Counted from the first letter of the stretch, positions 52,485 to 60,312 are shown. The stretch: 64,000 bases of DNA from Phycisphaerales bacterium (GCA_020850415.1 JADZER010000017.1:124001-188000), one strand, 5' to 3'. The notes: generated from the sequence alone by a model not told the origin. Numbers and translations are program-made.

Positions 52485-52490
52485 GTATAT
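52485..52490 (+). promoter_or_regulatory. -10 region of the controller/nuclease operon (leaderless type)
   Basis: GTATAT (or TATATG shifted by one) ends 5-6 nt before ATG 52497, leaving no room for a Shine-Dalgarno. Leaderless C-gene transcripts have been reported for other controller-type R-M systems. Confidence 0.5.
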
Positions 52491-52496
52491 GGGGCG

Positions 52497-52718
52497 ATGG
52501 CAGACCGTGATGTACTCAAGGAGTTTGGTGCCAGAGTGCGGGTGATTCGCCTGGAGCGGGGCAGGAGCCAGGAGGACTTGGCCCGCTTGGCTGGCATGGA
52601 TCGGACCTACATCGGCGGGATCGAGCGCGGCGAGCGCAACGCCGGGATCAAGAACATCTGGCGGATTGCCGACGCGCTCGGGGTCCCCGCCGCTGCGCTC
52701 TTCCAAGGGGGGGCGTAG
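52497..52718 (+). CDS. R-M controller protein (C protein, XRE-type HTH)
   Basis: The 73-aa DNA-binding regulator times restriction enzyme production after the system enters a new host. The helix-turn-helix is SQEDLARLAGMDRTYIGGIERGERN, the sequence style of C.PvuII/C.AhdI proteins; length and position before the nuclease gene are also standard. A canonical C-box lies upstream. Its stop is followed after one nucleotide by the GTG start of the nuclease gene, so the two are translated together. Confidence 0.9.
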   Translation: MADRDVLKEFGARVRVIRLERGRSQEDLARLAGMDRTYIGGIERGERNAGIKNIWRIADALGVPAAALFQGGA

Positions 52719-52719
52719 C

Positions 52720-53475
52720 GTGTCCGAGCATTCCGCATTGACCGGGGTGCTGGCCCAACTCCAAGGGGCCAAACCGGAGTTGGACGCCTATGACCCCCCT
52801 GTGTGTGATTGGTATCAGCGAGCATGCCGCACAGTCGGCGAGCTGGTGCCTTGGCTTGCCCGTGAAGCTCCGGGACTGCGAAGCCACACCGAATGCGTGT
52901 TGAATTCACCCTGCGACCTGCGAGAGGCTTGGCAGCGGGCGCGTGAAGCTGTCCCGGATGCGACCCTTGTCGCAACGATTGATCAGAAGCTGCGCGAGGA
53001 GCTGGTCCTCCTCGACTTTATCGCGGGCGACACGGTCAGCAGCGTGGTCACAAAGTACCTGATCGAGCGGTATCCCGATCAGCAGTTGGCGGGCAACAGC
53101 AAGAGCGACTACCCCGACCTCTACCTCGTGGATCGCGACTATTCAGGGTTGCCCGCGCGCCGTCGCGCCGGCGAGGGCGCCATCGGCGCCGCTGTTCGAG
53201 GCCCGCAAAGGAAGCCGGTCCGCGTTCCGGACGGCCTGGAGATTAAGACCTCTCGCAACGGCGCAAACATCGACTGTCACTTCCCCCATCCCGGTCTGCA
53301 CCTGATGCTCTCGTTCCACACGACGGCCGGGGCGGTGCGTGTGGATGATGTGCTGGTCGCGTATCTCAAGGCCGCCGACTATCGAGTTGCCCGGCGCAGC
53401 ACCGAAGCCACAACCGTGAAGGCATCGTTCACCCGAGCGCCGTTCATCTCCTTGATTGAACAGGGCGCGGCCTAG
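52720..53475 (+). CDS. Type II restriction endonuclease (PD-(D/E)XK fold), specificity unknown
   Basis: The product is 251 aa from GTG 52720. The ATG at 52666 in the track lies inside the controller gene and is not used. A PD-(D/E)XK core is visible: YPDLYLV with Asp133, then GLEIKTSRNG with Glu164 and Lys166. The rest has no similarity I can name, as is usual for Type II nucleases. Identification rests on the nuclease motif plus its place directly after a C gene and beside a C5-methyltransferase. The site cut should be the one methylated by the 51164-52378 enzyme. Confidence 0.85.
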   Translation: MSEHSALTGVLAQLQGAKPELDAYDPPVCDWYQRACRTVGELVPWLAREAPGLRSHTECVLNSPCDLREAWQRAREAVPDATLVATIDQKLREELVLLDFIAGDTVSSVVTKYLIERYPDQQLAGNSKSDYPDLYLVDRDYSGLPARRRAGEGAIGAAVRGPQRKPVRVPDGLEIKTSRNGANIDCHFPHPGLHLMLSFHTTAGAVRVDDVLVAYLKAADYRVARRSTEATTVKASFTRAPFISLIEQGAA

Positions 53476-54000
53476 TCCGGTGTGTTCGAGACCCCGGTTT
53501 GGCCCGACCCCAGCCCCCCGGCCGGTCCGCGTGTGTCCGAGCGACGACTTGTTGCCCAAACCCTGCTTCAAGGTGGGCCCCTCGCCCCGGATCCGGGCCC
53601 TCCCCTCGTCGGGGGCTCGGCCGTCGCCCGGGAATGCTCTGGGGCCCGAGGGTTGGCACAAAGGTTGGACAAACCGCTGCGCCGCCCGGACACCTCCGCG
53701 GACCGGCCGCAAGGCCGGCGGCCCGTGCCGAGGTATTCCCCAGAACGAGCCGCGATCAATCTACCACACGATGCCCCCCCACCGCCACCGATCCGCCCGA
53801 TCAACCCCGCTCGCGGGACTTTCCACACCCGGTCCCCAGCCACAAACGGCCGGGAACCCAACGCCCCCGCCCGGCGGATATGCTCGGTGGCAGGCCCACC
53901 GCGTATTGACGCCCCCGCCCGGGCCCGCTACAACATCCCTCCCGGAGGGGCCGCCCGGTGGGGCCGCCCCGACGGCGATGTGTCAACAGGAGTGAACGCC
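53476..54000. other. Intergenic region after the R-M island
   Basis: 525 bp. The ORFs in the track here are not coding in character: they overlap one another in several frames and have poor codon pattern. GC-rich inverted stretches around 53700-53730 (GGACCGGCCGCAAGGCCGGC) may form hairpins. A promoter for the next gene is at 53906-53934. Nothing mobile (no transposase remnant or terminal repeat) was seen at this edge of the island. Confidence 0.5.
53906..53934 (+). promoter_or_regulatory. Promoter (TTGACG-17-TACAAC) of the small lipoprotein gene
   Basis: -35 TTGACG (53906-53911), 17-bp spacer, -10 TACAAC (53929-53934). A leader with ACAGGAG before ATG 54001 follows. Confidence 0.6.
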
Positions 54001-54288
54001 ATGACCGCACGCGTGCCGCGCACCATCATCCTCGCCCTCGGCTGTCTCGGCGTCGCATCGCTGGTCGGCTGCAACACCGCCTCCAGCCAGGCCGACCACG
54101 CCCAGGCCGAGCGTATCCGGGCCGACCTGACGCCCGAGCTCGACACCCTGCACCAGCGCCCGGACGACATGTCCAACGCCATGACCATCATGGCCGACGA
54201 GAACGGCCGCATGTTCTGGCAGGACATGGGCCGCGTGTTCTACACCGACCGCCCCAGCCGCCTCACCCGAGAGCCGGTGCCGTGGTGA
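54001..54288 (+). CDS. Small lipoprotein of unknown function
   Basis: The 95-aa protein starts at ATG 54001 behind ACAGGAG. Lipobox signal peptide: ILALGCLGVASLVGC. The mature part is hydrophilic (NTASSQADHAQAERIRADLTPELDTLHQRP) with a C-terminal GRMFWQDMGRVFYTDRPSRL. The last segment is aromatic and basic and could associate with the cell wall or membrane. I do not recognise a family. It is a single-gene unit, with its own promoter and an intrinsic terminator 21 nt after the stop. Confidence 0.7.
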   Translation: MTARVPRTIILALGCLGVASLVGCNTASSQADHAQAERIRADLTPELDTLHQRPDDMSNAMTIMADENGRMFWQDMGRVFYTDRPSRLTREPVPW

Positions 54289-54309
54289 TCCACGCGATCT
54301 GAACCAGCG

Positions 54310-54334
54310 ACCCACCCAGGCGGGTGGGTTTTTT
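54310..54334 (+). terminator. Intrinsic terminator
   Basis: ACCCACCC, AGGC loop, GGGTGGGT, then six T: a perfect 8-bp stem with U-tract. It terminates the lipoprotein gene and overlaps the stop codon of the convergent CheW-CZB gene. Confidence 0.9.
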
Positions 54335-55166
54335 ATTGCGCCAGATGCTCCACCGCCGGCAGGACCGTGGAGTACAGCCCCTCCACATCCATCACCGCCA
54401 CAGGGGCCTCGCCGGCCGACGGCATCGCCATCCCCGTGATCATGCGGCTGTCCACCGTGACGCTCTGCATGTGCTCGGGCAGCAGGGCCCGCATGTTCTG
54501 CACCTGATCGATCAGCACGCCGATCCGCTCGCCCCGCAGCTCGAGGATCAACAGCAGCGTCCGGCGCAGCGACACGAACATGTCCTTCGCCCGGTCGAAC
54601 AGGCTGACCATCGTGGACAGGTCGCCGTTCCGCGAGTGCTGGATCACGCCCAGCGCCCCGTGCTGATCGCCGGTCTCCATCAGCCGCGCGACATCGAGCG
54701 CGATCGCGTGGATCCGCTGGTGCGGCTGGTCGAACGCGCGCAGCACGCCCTCCAGCGGGCCGCTCCCGTTGGTGAAGCGCTGCACCGCCGGAACGCTCGA
54801 CATCAGCGAGTCGTACCACTTCCCGAACTTGCACGCGTGCGGGTCCGTCGTCAGCCGGAACGCCCGGTTCTCGTGCACCGAGGTCTCCAGCTCGTCAAGC
54901 CAGTTGATGTGGTCCTGCTTGCGCTGCTCCAGCGTCGCCAGGACTTCCTCGCTCTCGGTCGCCATCGAACGCATCCCCAGCAGCGTCCGAAGCTCCACCA
55001 CCGGGATCACCCGCCCCTGATGCACGAGGAACCCCGCGAGGGCCTCCCCCTCACCGAACGGGCGCCGGAGCTCCCGCGGCTCGTACTTGATCAGACCAAG
55101 CACATGCCCGACGGGAACCGCAAAGCGCTCGCCGCCAAGCTCGAAGACCAGGTGCTCGTTGGCCAT
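54333..55166 (-). CDS. CheW-like protein interrupted by a CZB zinc-binding domain
   Basis: The 277-aa cytoplasmic signalling protein starts at ATG 55166 behind GGGAGG. Residues 1-70 are the first half of a CheW fold (LVFELGGERFAVPVGHVLGLI ... VIPVVELRTLLG). Residues about 75-185 are a CZB domain with zinc ligands His86 (DHINW), Cys112 (ACKFGKWYDS), His139 and His143 (QPHQRIHAIA). Residues 190-277 complete CheW (LLLILELRGERIGVLIDQVQNM ... AVMDVEGLYSTV). CZB domains sense zinc or hypochlorous acid in chemoreceptors and diguanylate cyclases; insertion inside CheW is unusual. No chemoreceptor or CheA gene is nearby. Confidence 0.85.
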   Translation of the reverse strand: MANEHLVFELGGERFAVPVGHVLGLIKYEPRELRRPFGEGEALAGFLVHQGRVIPVVELRTLLGMRSMATESEEVLATLEQRKQDHINWLDELETSVHENRAFRLTTDPHACKFGKWYDSLMSSVPAVQRFTNGSGPLEGVLRAFDQPHQRIHAIALDVARLMETGDQHGALGVIQHSRNGDLSTMVSLFDRAKDMFVSLRRTLLLILELRGERIGVLIDQVQNMRALLPEHMQSVTVDSRMITGMAMPSAGEAPVAVMDVEGLYSTVLPAVEHLAQ

Positions 55167-55280
55167 GCGGACCTCCCACAGCCGCATCGGCCTCCGGGGC
55201 CCGCCGCTTCAGCCCAGCCGGCCCGATCACCCAGATCTTCCCACAACATCTCCCGACAACATCTACCCACAACGCGCGGA

Positions 55281-55303
55281 GCCCGCCGGGTCTGCCGGCG
55301 GGC
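55281..55303. terminator. GC-rich hairpin between convergent-side genes
   Basis: GCCCGCCGG, GTCTG loop, CCGGCGGGC: a 9-bp perfect stem downstream of the H1-like gene on the minus strand. No U-tract, so termination is only possible, not shown. Confidence 0.4.
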
Positions 55304-55357
55304 CCCTCGCGATGGGACTCTGTCTGACGCGCCCCGCGGCGCCGGGGGACGCCCGCC

Positions 55358-55867
55358 CTACTTGGCGGTGTAGGCGCCGCGACCGATCTTCTTGATCAGC
55401 TCGCTGCGGATCAGCGTCTGATTCACGATCGTGCGGAAGTTCGGGCTGGTGGTCCGATACCCGGCCTTCTGCACCGCCTCGGCCACCTCGGTCACGCCCA
55501 TCGTCTTGCCCTTGAGCACCTCGGAGAGCGCGACCTCGAGGCTCTTCTCGTTGCGGGGGCGCTTGCGACCCGGGACCGCGCGGCCCCGGCGGACAGCCCC
55601 GGCACGACGCGCCGGCGCACGAGACGCGCCGCCGAGCGCCGCGCTCAGGAACGCGATCTCGCCGTCGATCTCCGCGACCTCCGCCATCAACGCCTCACGC
55701 TTCGCCTCGAGCGGGCCAAGCTCCGAAGCACGACGCTTCAGCTCGGCCTGGAGGTCCGTGGTCGTCACGCCGCGAAGCGACGCGCCACGCCGGGAAGCGC
55801 CCTTGCCGCCCGCCTTGCGGCCAGCAACCTTGCGACGCGCGGTCTTCTTCCTTGCCTTCTTCGCCAT
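55358..55867 (-). CDS. Lysine/arginine-rich protein with C-terminal winged-helix-like domain (H1-like)
   Basis: The 169-aa protein has three parts. Residues 1-33 are a histone-H1-like basic tail (MAKKARKKTARRKVAGRKAG). Residues 36-85 form a coiled coil (LQAELKRRASELGPLEAKREALMAEVAEIDGEIAFL). After a second basic linker, residues about 107-169 form a winged-helix-like domain (SLEVALSEVLKGKTMGVTEVAEAVQKAGY ... LIKKIGRGAYTAK) of the HARE-HTH/H1 style. A nucleoid or transcription-associated role is likely from composition; family members are common and uncharacterised in Planctomycetes. GAGAGG precedes ATG 55867. It follows parB on the same strand but is 257 bp away. Confidence 0.7.
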   Translation of the reverse strand: MAKKARKKTARRKVAGRKAGGKGASRRGASLRGVTTTDLQAELKRRASELGPLEAKREALMAEVAEIDGEIAFLSAALGGASRAPARRAGAVRRGRAVPGRKRPRNEKSLEVALSEVLKGKTMGVTEVAEAVQKAGYRTTSPNFRTIVNQTLIRSELIKKIGRGAYTAK

Positions 55868-56124
55868 GTTCAGAACACCTCTCAGTTATGCTTGTGTGTT
55901 TGGGGAGTGGCACACGCCTGAAAGAAACACATAACCAGCGAGGGATCTTACGGCAAAAACCTGAAGAAACAAGGGAACGCGCCCCACGAATGCCCCGCGT
56001 TCCCCACGGGCCGATCCGCACCGCACGCACGAGCCGGCGCAGAGCGCCGGCGCGGACCAGCCCGCACGACAGCGCGCCAGCGCGATCACCCGCCGGCCCT
56101 GAGTGATCTCACGCAACCGACCGG

Positions 56125-57099
56125 CTACAGCGAGCCGTCGTCGGCCAGACCGATGCGCTCCATCAGGCCCTCGAACTGCTCAAGGCTGTAGAACTCTACC
56201 TGCATCCGACCCTTCGTGCCGCTCGCCCCCAGCGTGATGCGCACCTTCGTCCCCAGGTGTTCACACAGGCGACGCTCGATGTCCGCGATCACCGCCTCGC
56301 GCTGTGTTGGGGTCGGGTGCGCGATCTGTGCGGGGTTTTGGGCTTTGTCCCCTGCGATCGAACCCCGCACCGCGGCTTCCACCTGCCGCACAGACCACAA
56401 ACCATCCGCCGCACGCTTCGCCAGCGCCAGACGCGCCGCACCGCCCGGCATCCCCAGCAACGCGCGCGCGTGACCCATCTGCAACACGCCCGCCGACACC
56501 ATCGACTGCAGCTCCTCCTCAAGCTCGGTCAGCCGGATCAGGTTCGCGACCGTCGAACGCTCGAGCCCCACACGCTCGCCGAGCTGCGCGTGGCTCAGCC
56601 CGAACCGCGCGCCCAGGCCCGCCAGCCCGTGCGCGCGCTCCATCGGGTTCAGATCCTCACGCTGGATGTTCTCGACCAGCGCCCACTCCGCCGCGTCCCC
56701 GTCGGCCAGCTCGCGCACCACCGCCGGCACCTCGCTCAGCCCGGCAAGCGTCGCCGCCCGCCACCGCCGCTCCCCGGCCACAAGCTCGTACCGGCCCCCC
56801 GCCCCCGGGCGCACGATGATCGGCTGCATCAGCCCCGAGCGCGAGATCGACGCCGCCAAACGCACCAGCGACGCCTCGTCGAACGCCCGACGAGGCTGGA
56901 ACGCGCTGGGATCAATCTCCCCCACCGCGATCATCCGAACCAACGACCCGGTGCTTCCCACGGAGTTATCGGACGACAACACAACGCCAGGTGTTTCTCT
57001 AGGTGCTGCCGGCCCCACGCTCGCGACCTGCGCCGGCGCCCCGCCCTGGATCAGGCTGCTCAACCCCCGCCCCAACCGCCGCTGCTTCTGTGCCGCCAT
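56125..57099 (-). CDS. parB: Chromosome partitioning protein ParB
   Basis: The 324-aa CTPase/DNA-binding protein loads at parS and spreads to aid origin segregation. AAGGAGG lies 6 nt before ATG 57099; the track extension to 57939 has no support. After the typical N-terminal QRRLGRGLSSLI (the ParA-stimulating peptide), the ParB/Srx domain carries FQPRRAFDEASL, GLMQPIIVRP and the CTP-binding box VAGERRWRAA. The HTH is LSHAQLGERVGLERSTVANLIRL, followed by the linker and a C-terminal dimer domain. parA is not in this window. Two parS-like sites lie just upstream, inside the neighbouring genes. Confidence 0.95.
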   Translation of the reverse strand: MAAQKQRRLGRGLSSLIQGGAPAQVASVGPAAPRETPGVVLSSDNSVGSTGSLVRMIAVGEIDPSAFQPRRAFDEASLVRLAASISRSGLMQPIIVRPGAGGRYELVAGERRWRAATLAGLSEVPAVVRELADGDAAEWALVENIQREDLNPMERAHGLAGLGARFGLSHAQLGERVGLERSTVANLIRLTELEEELQSMVSAGVLQMGHARALLGMPGGAARLALAKRAADGLWSVRQVEAAVRGSIAGDKAQNPAQIAHPTPTQREAVIADIERRLCEHLGTKVRITLGASGTKGRMQVEFYSLEQFEGLMERIGLADDGSL

Positions 57100-57141
57100 C
57101 GCCGCCTCCTTGCGAACCCGGGACCCGGACCGATCCGACCT

Positions 57142-57149
57142 GTTATAAC
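57142..57149. promoter_or_regulatory. Palindromic GTTATAAC between divergent parB and Nudix genes
   Basis: The octamer is its own reverse complement and contains TATAAC on both strands. It lies midway between ATG 57099 and GTG 57196, and could be the -10 for both genes. Confidence 0.4.
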
Positions 57150-57195
57150 ACACCTCCCCCACCGCCGACCACCCACGCCACCGGAGAATCGCCGC

Positions 57196-57660
57196 GTGCC
57201 GCCCGGAACACCCAAGTCGATCGAGCTCATCTCCCGCGGCTTGGCCGCCCGCGACGGCCGGGTCCTCCTCTGCCGAAGCCTCAAGCACGACTACGCCTAC
57301 CTGCCGGGCGGCCATGTCGAGCCCGGCGAGACCGCCGCCGAGGCCCTCGCCCGCGAGTTCCTGGAAGAGACCGGGCTCCGCGTGCGGGTAGGGGGGTTCC
57401 TGCTCGCGCACGAGAACCTCTTCGAACAGCAGGGCAAGCCCCGGCACGAGTACTCCCTCCTGTTCCATGTGGAACACGCCGAGGGGCCCTGGCTGGACGA
57501 AGTCCCCAGCCTCGAGGGCAAGATCAGCTTCGAATGGGCCGAAGTCGCGGCCCTGCCCGAGACCGGGCTGGTCCCGCCCGCCATGCTGGCCTGGCTCACC
57601 GCCGGAGGCCCGGACAACCCGGACCAGCCGCCCTGGGTCAGCCAACGCCAGGGCGCCTAA
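57196..57660 (+). CDS. Nudix hydrolase
   Basis: The 154-aa hydrolase starts at GTG 57196, which fits both the family length and the divergent promoter; the track ORF from 56257 is a shadow of parB. The complete Nudix box is GGHVEPGETAAEALAREFLEETGL (Gx5Ex7REUxEExGU), at about residues 38-61. Downstream is the LFEQQGKPRHEYSLLFHVEH segment. Nudix enzymes cleave nucleoside diphosphates linked to X; the substrate is not predictable. A parS-like 16-mer at 57461-57476 encodes LFHVEHA within this gene. Confidence 0.85.
   Translation: MPPGTPKSIELISRGLAARDGRVLLCRSLKHDYAYLPGGHVEPGETAAEALAREFLEETGLRVRVGGFLLAHENLFEQQGKPRHEYSLLFHVEHAEGPWLDEVPSLEGKISFEWAEVAALPETGLVPPAMLAWLTAGGPDNPDQPPWVSQRQGA
57461..57476. 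promoter_or_regulatory. parS-like site 1 (inside the Nudix gene)
   Basis: TGTTCCATGTGGAACA: 14 of 16 bases match the Bacillus parS TGTTCCACGTGAAACA. It is 362 bp from the parB start. The 16-mer is the exact reverse complement of the site at 58337. Confidence 0.7.
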
Positions 57661-57775
57661 ACCCCCCCGCCGACCCTCACCCCCGGGCTGGTGCCGGTTT
57701 TGAGGCCAATCCCGACTGCCGCCGAAGTCGCCCCCCCACTGGCCCGATATCCACGCCGGAGGTTCCCCAACCGGC

Positions 57776-58615
57776 ATGGCCCAACCCCAGCAGCTCAACC
57801 CGCAGGCCAACGACCTGCTCCGGCGCATCGACGAGCTGGAGCAGCGCCTGGACCACACCAAGTCCGAGCTGGAGACCTCCGGCCAGCTCCGGACGCTGGG
57901 CCTGCTCGCCGGCGCCATCGCCCACGAGTTCAACAACATCCTGACCCCCGTGCTCAGCTACGCCCGGGTGGCGCTGGACGCCCCCGAGGACGCGGAGCTC
58001 AGCCGCCGGGCCCTCGAGAAGGCCGCCGACGGCGTGGAGCGGGCGTCCCGACTGGCCAAGTCGGTGCTGAACCTCGCCGGACGGGGCTCCGACGCGGGGC
58101 TTCCCCCCCGCTGTCACCCGGCCTCAGCCCTGCGGGCGGCCCTGGACTGCCTGGACAAGCCCCTCGCCGCCCGGGGTATCGCGCTCAAGACCGAGATCGA
58201 CAGCGCCGTCGAGGTCACCATCCATCAGACCGACCTGGAGCATGTGCTCCTGAACCTGCTGATCAATGCCGTGCGTGCCCTCGGCGACGGTGGGGGGGTG
58301 ATCGAGGTCGCCTGCCGGGCGGCGACCGGCGCCGAGTGTTCCACATGGAACACACCCGCCGCCGGCGCGCTGCTCGAGGTCCGGGACTCCGGGCCCGGTG
58401 TCGACCCAGCCCTTCTCCCGACCCTCTTCGAGCCGTTCCAGAAGCGGGCCAGCCGGTCTCTTCCGCGCCAGGGCAACGGGCTCGGCCTCGCCATCTGCCG
58501 ACACCTCGTCGAGGCCGTGGGGGGCAGCATCGCCCTCCGCACCGATGTGCCCCAGGGTGCCGCGTTTGTGGTCATGCTGCCCACGCCCGCGGCCTCGGCC
58601 CAGCGTGCGGCGTAG
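57776..58615 (+). CDS. Sensorless soluble histidine kinase
   Basis: The 279-aa cytoplasmic kinase has no transmembrane or PAS segment, only an N-terminal coiled coil (LLRRIDELEQRLDHTKSELE). The H-box is LLAGAIAHEFNNILTPV, followed by the N-box HVLLNLLINAVRAL, G1 DSGPGVD, F-box and G2 GNGLGLAICRHL. This is the NtrB-like HisKA family layout without a sensor, so the signal probably comes through a partner protein; no response regulator lies nearby. CGGAGG lies 12 nt before the ATG. A parS-like 16-mer lies within it at 58337-58352. Confidence 0.85.
   Translation: MAQPQQLNPQANDLLRRIDELEQRLDHTKSELETSGQLRTLGLLAGAIAHEFNNILTPVLSYARVALDAPEDAELSRRALEKAADGVERASRLAKSVLNLAGRGSDAGLPPRCHPASALRAALDCLDKPLAARGIALKTEIDSAVEVTIHQTDLEHVLLNLLINAVRALGDGGGVIEVACRAATGAECSTWNTPAAGALLEVRDSGPGVDPALLPTLFEPFQKRASRSLPRQGNGLGLAICRHLVEAVGGSIALRTDVPQGAAFVVMLPTPAASAQRAA
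58337..58352. promoter_or_regulatory. parS-like site 2 (inside the histidine kinase gene)
   Basis: TGTTCCACATGGAACA, the same 16-mer as at 57461 read from the other strand. It is 876 bp from site 1. It encodes ECSTWNT in the variable part of the ATPase domain. Confidence 0.7.
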
Positions 58616-58691
58616 AGCGACCCGCCAAGCCCCCAATCGCGCAGGCAACCCCCACACCGGCCTGGCAACAGAACAAAACCCAAATAGTAAG

Positions 58692-59783
58692 CTACGACGG
58701 CAGCACGATCACATCCGCCGGATCGGTCGAGATGTGCACCGTCTCGCCGGGGCGGGCCTCGGGCGCCAGCGCCGGGTTCAGCACGCTCGCGTGGATCCGC
58801 GTGCCGCCGGGCAGCTCCAGCGCGTGCTGGGCCAATTCGCCCAGGTAAGTCGTCTGGACGACCCTCGCCCGCAGCGCGCCTAACACACTGTCAGAGCAGA
58901 ACTTCCAGCTCTCCGGGCGGACGCAGACGGTGACCTTCTGTCCGGCGGTGGGGGGGTGCTCCCCCACGATCGTCGCCGCCAGCCGCCCCGCGGCGGTCTC
59001 GAGCCGCACCGTCCCGCCCTCCTGCCCCGCCACCGTGGCCTCCAGGAAGTCCGCCTCGCCCAGGAACTCCGCGACGAACCGGCTCCGCGGCCTGCGGTAC
59101 AGCTCGCGCGGCGTGCCGGTCTGCCGGACCACCCCGTCCCGCATGATCGCCACCCGGTCCGCCATGCTCAGCGCTTCCTTCTGGTCGTGCGTCACATAGA
59201 CCGTCGTCAGCCCCGAGTCCTTGCACACCTGGCGGATCTGCGACCGAAGCTCCAGGCGCAGCTTGGCGTCAAGGTTGCTCAGGGGCTCATCAAGCAGCAG
59301 CACATCGGGGCGGACGACCAGCGCCCGCGCCAGAGCCACCCGCTGCTGCTGCCCGCCGGACAGCTGCGTCGGCTTGCGCCCCTCGTACCCATCCATCTGC
59401 ACCTGGGCCAGAGCCTCGGCCACACGCTTGGCCTTCTCCTGGGCCCCGACCTTCCGCACCCCCAGCCCGAACGCGACATTCTGCGCCACGGTCATGTGGG
59501 GCCAGAGGGCGTAGCTCTGGAACACCATGCCGGTGTTCCGCTTGTTCGGCGCCGTGCGGGTGACATCCCGGCCGTTGAAGGCGATCGAGCCGGCCGTGGG
59601 CTCGATGAACCCGGCGATCATCCGGAGCAGCGTGGTCTTGCCGCAGCCGGAGGGGCCGAGCAGAAAGAACAGCTCCCCGGGCTCGACAGCGAGGCTGACC
59701 TCGTTGACGGCGCGGGTGACGCCGGCCCTGCCGATGGCGGGGTACTCCTTGACCAGGCCCTTGATGTCGATGGTGGTGGACAC
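58692..59783 (-). CDS. ABC transporter ATP-binding protein (FbpC/PotA/MalK-like, orphan)
   Basis: The 363-aa NBD starts at GTG 59783 (VSTTIDIKGLVKEYPAIG); the ATG at 59852 in the track would add 23 residues of family A repeat and low-complexity sequence. Walker A GPSGCGKTTL, Q-loop FQSYALWPH, signature LSGGQQQRVALARAL, Walker B VLLLDEPLSNLD and switch VTHDQ are all intact. A C-terminal TOBE domain follows (WKFCSDSVLGALRARVVQTTYLG ...). These features identify the CUT1-like/FbpC group for sugars, iron or polyamines. No permease or binding-protein gene is adjacent, so the transporter and substrate are unknown. Confidence 0.85.
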   Translation of the reverse strand: MSTTIDIKGLVKEYPAIGRAGVTRAVNEVSLAVEPGELFFLLGPSGCGKTTLLRMIAGFIEPTAGSIAFNGRDVTRTAPNKRNTGMVFQSYALWPHMTVAQNVAFGLGVRKVGAQEKAKRVAEALAQVQMDGYEGRKPTQLSGGQQQRVALARALVVRPDVLLLDEPLSNLDAKLRLELRSQIRQVCKDSGLTTVYVTHDQKEALSMADRVAIMRDGVVRQTGTPRELYRRPRSRFVAEFLGEADFLEATVAGQEGGTVRLETAAGRLAATIVGEHPPTAGQKVTVCVRPESWKFCSDSVLGALRARVVQTTYLGELAQHALELPGGTRIHASVLNPALAPEARPGETVHISTDPADVIVLPS

Positions 59784-59820
59784 GGGCAGGTAGGGTAGCG
59801 GGTGCGGGCGGATGGGGGGA

Positions 59821-59864
59821 GAGACCGACAGCCAGAGAGACGGAGAGACCAAGAGACGGAGTGG
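59821..59864. repeat. Single family A repeat arm, intergenic
   Basis: One arm of GAGACG-type units (GAGACGGAGAGACCAAGAGA..., ending GGAGTGGGG) lies in the gap between the divergent ABC ATPase and DUF721 genes. The second arm and core are missing. It provides part of the upstream region of both genes. Confidence 0.65.
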
Positions 59865-59872
59865 GGGGGTGG

Positions 59873-59878
59873 TAGGAT
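59873..59878 (+). promoter_or_regulatory. Leaderless-type -10 hexamer (TAGGAT) for the DUF721 gene
   Basis: TAGGAT, GGCGGC, ATG 59885: spacing of 6 nt. Confidence 0.45.
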
Positions 59879-59884
59879 GGCGGC

Positions 59885-60232
59885 ATGGGCGATCGTGAGA
59901 TCCAGCAGGCCGCGGCGGCGATCGAGAAGGCGCGGTCGTTCCGCGTGCGTCCGCCCCGCGAGACCCTGGTCGCCGGGGCGGTGGGGGAGCTGCGCGACAA
60001 GCTCGAGCGCGACATCAAACAAACCGGCGGCATGGGGGAGGCCTGGCGCACCGTGGCGCCGGACACCCTGCGCGACAAGGCCCGCATCGTCAGCTTCCAG
60101 CGCGGCGTGCTGATCATCGAGACGCCCGACGCGGGCGTGCGCTACCTCGTCGAGCAGTGGCTGCGGGGCGGGGGGGAACGGATGCTCGCGGGGTGTGCGC
60201 CGAGCACGGTCAAGCGGGTGGTCGTGCGGTAG
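59885..60232 (+). CDS. DUF721/DciA-like protein
   Basis: The 115-aa protein has the DUF721 pattern: a helical N-terminus, then GEAWRTVAPDTLRDKARIVSFQRGVLIIETPDAGVRYLVEQWLRGGGERML. In other bacteria DciA (DUF721) binds the replicative helicase DnaB and helps load it. The long conserved W..v.p..l....r...f..G.L.I.t........L.......l pattern supports the call, but only the C-terminal half is clear. A family A repeat arm and a leaderless-type -10 lie just upstream. Confidence 0.7.
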   Translation: MGDREIQQAAAAIEKARSFRVRPPRETLVAGAVGELRDKLERDIKQTGGMGEAWRTVAPDTLRDKARIVSFQRGVLIIETPDAGVRYLVEQWLRGGGERMLAGCAPSTVKRVVVR

Positions 60233-60312
60233 GCGGCGCGGTAGATGGCGCGGCGGGGCCAGCGCGGGGCCTTCACTCCGCTGCGCTCCGCTCAGACCCC
60301 GGCACCCACTGG

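Noticed and set aside
53456-53995. Overlapping ORFs in the gap after the nuclease gene.
   Set aside because: Several frames are open at once and the translations are Pro/Arg-rich with no start signal; the real next gene starts at ATG 54001.
57102-57939. The 280-codon N-terminal extension of parB in the ORF track.
   Set aside because: It reads antisense through the Nudix gene; ATG 57099 has AAGGAGG and begins with the typical ParB peptide QRRLGRGLSSL.
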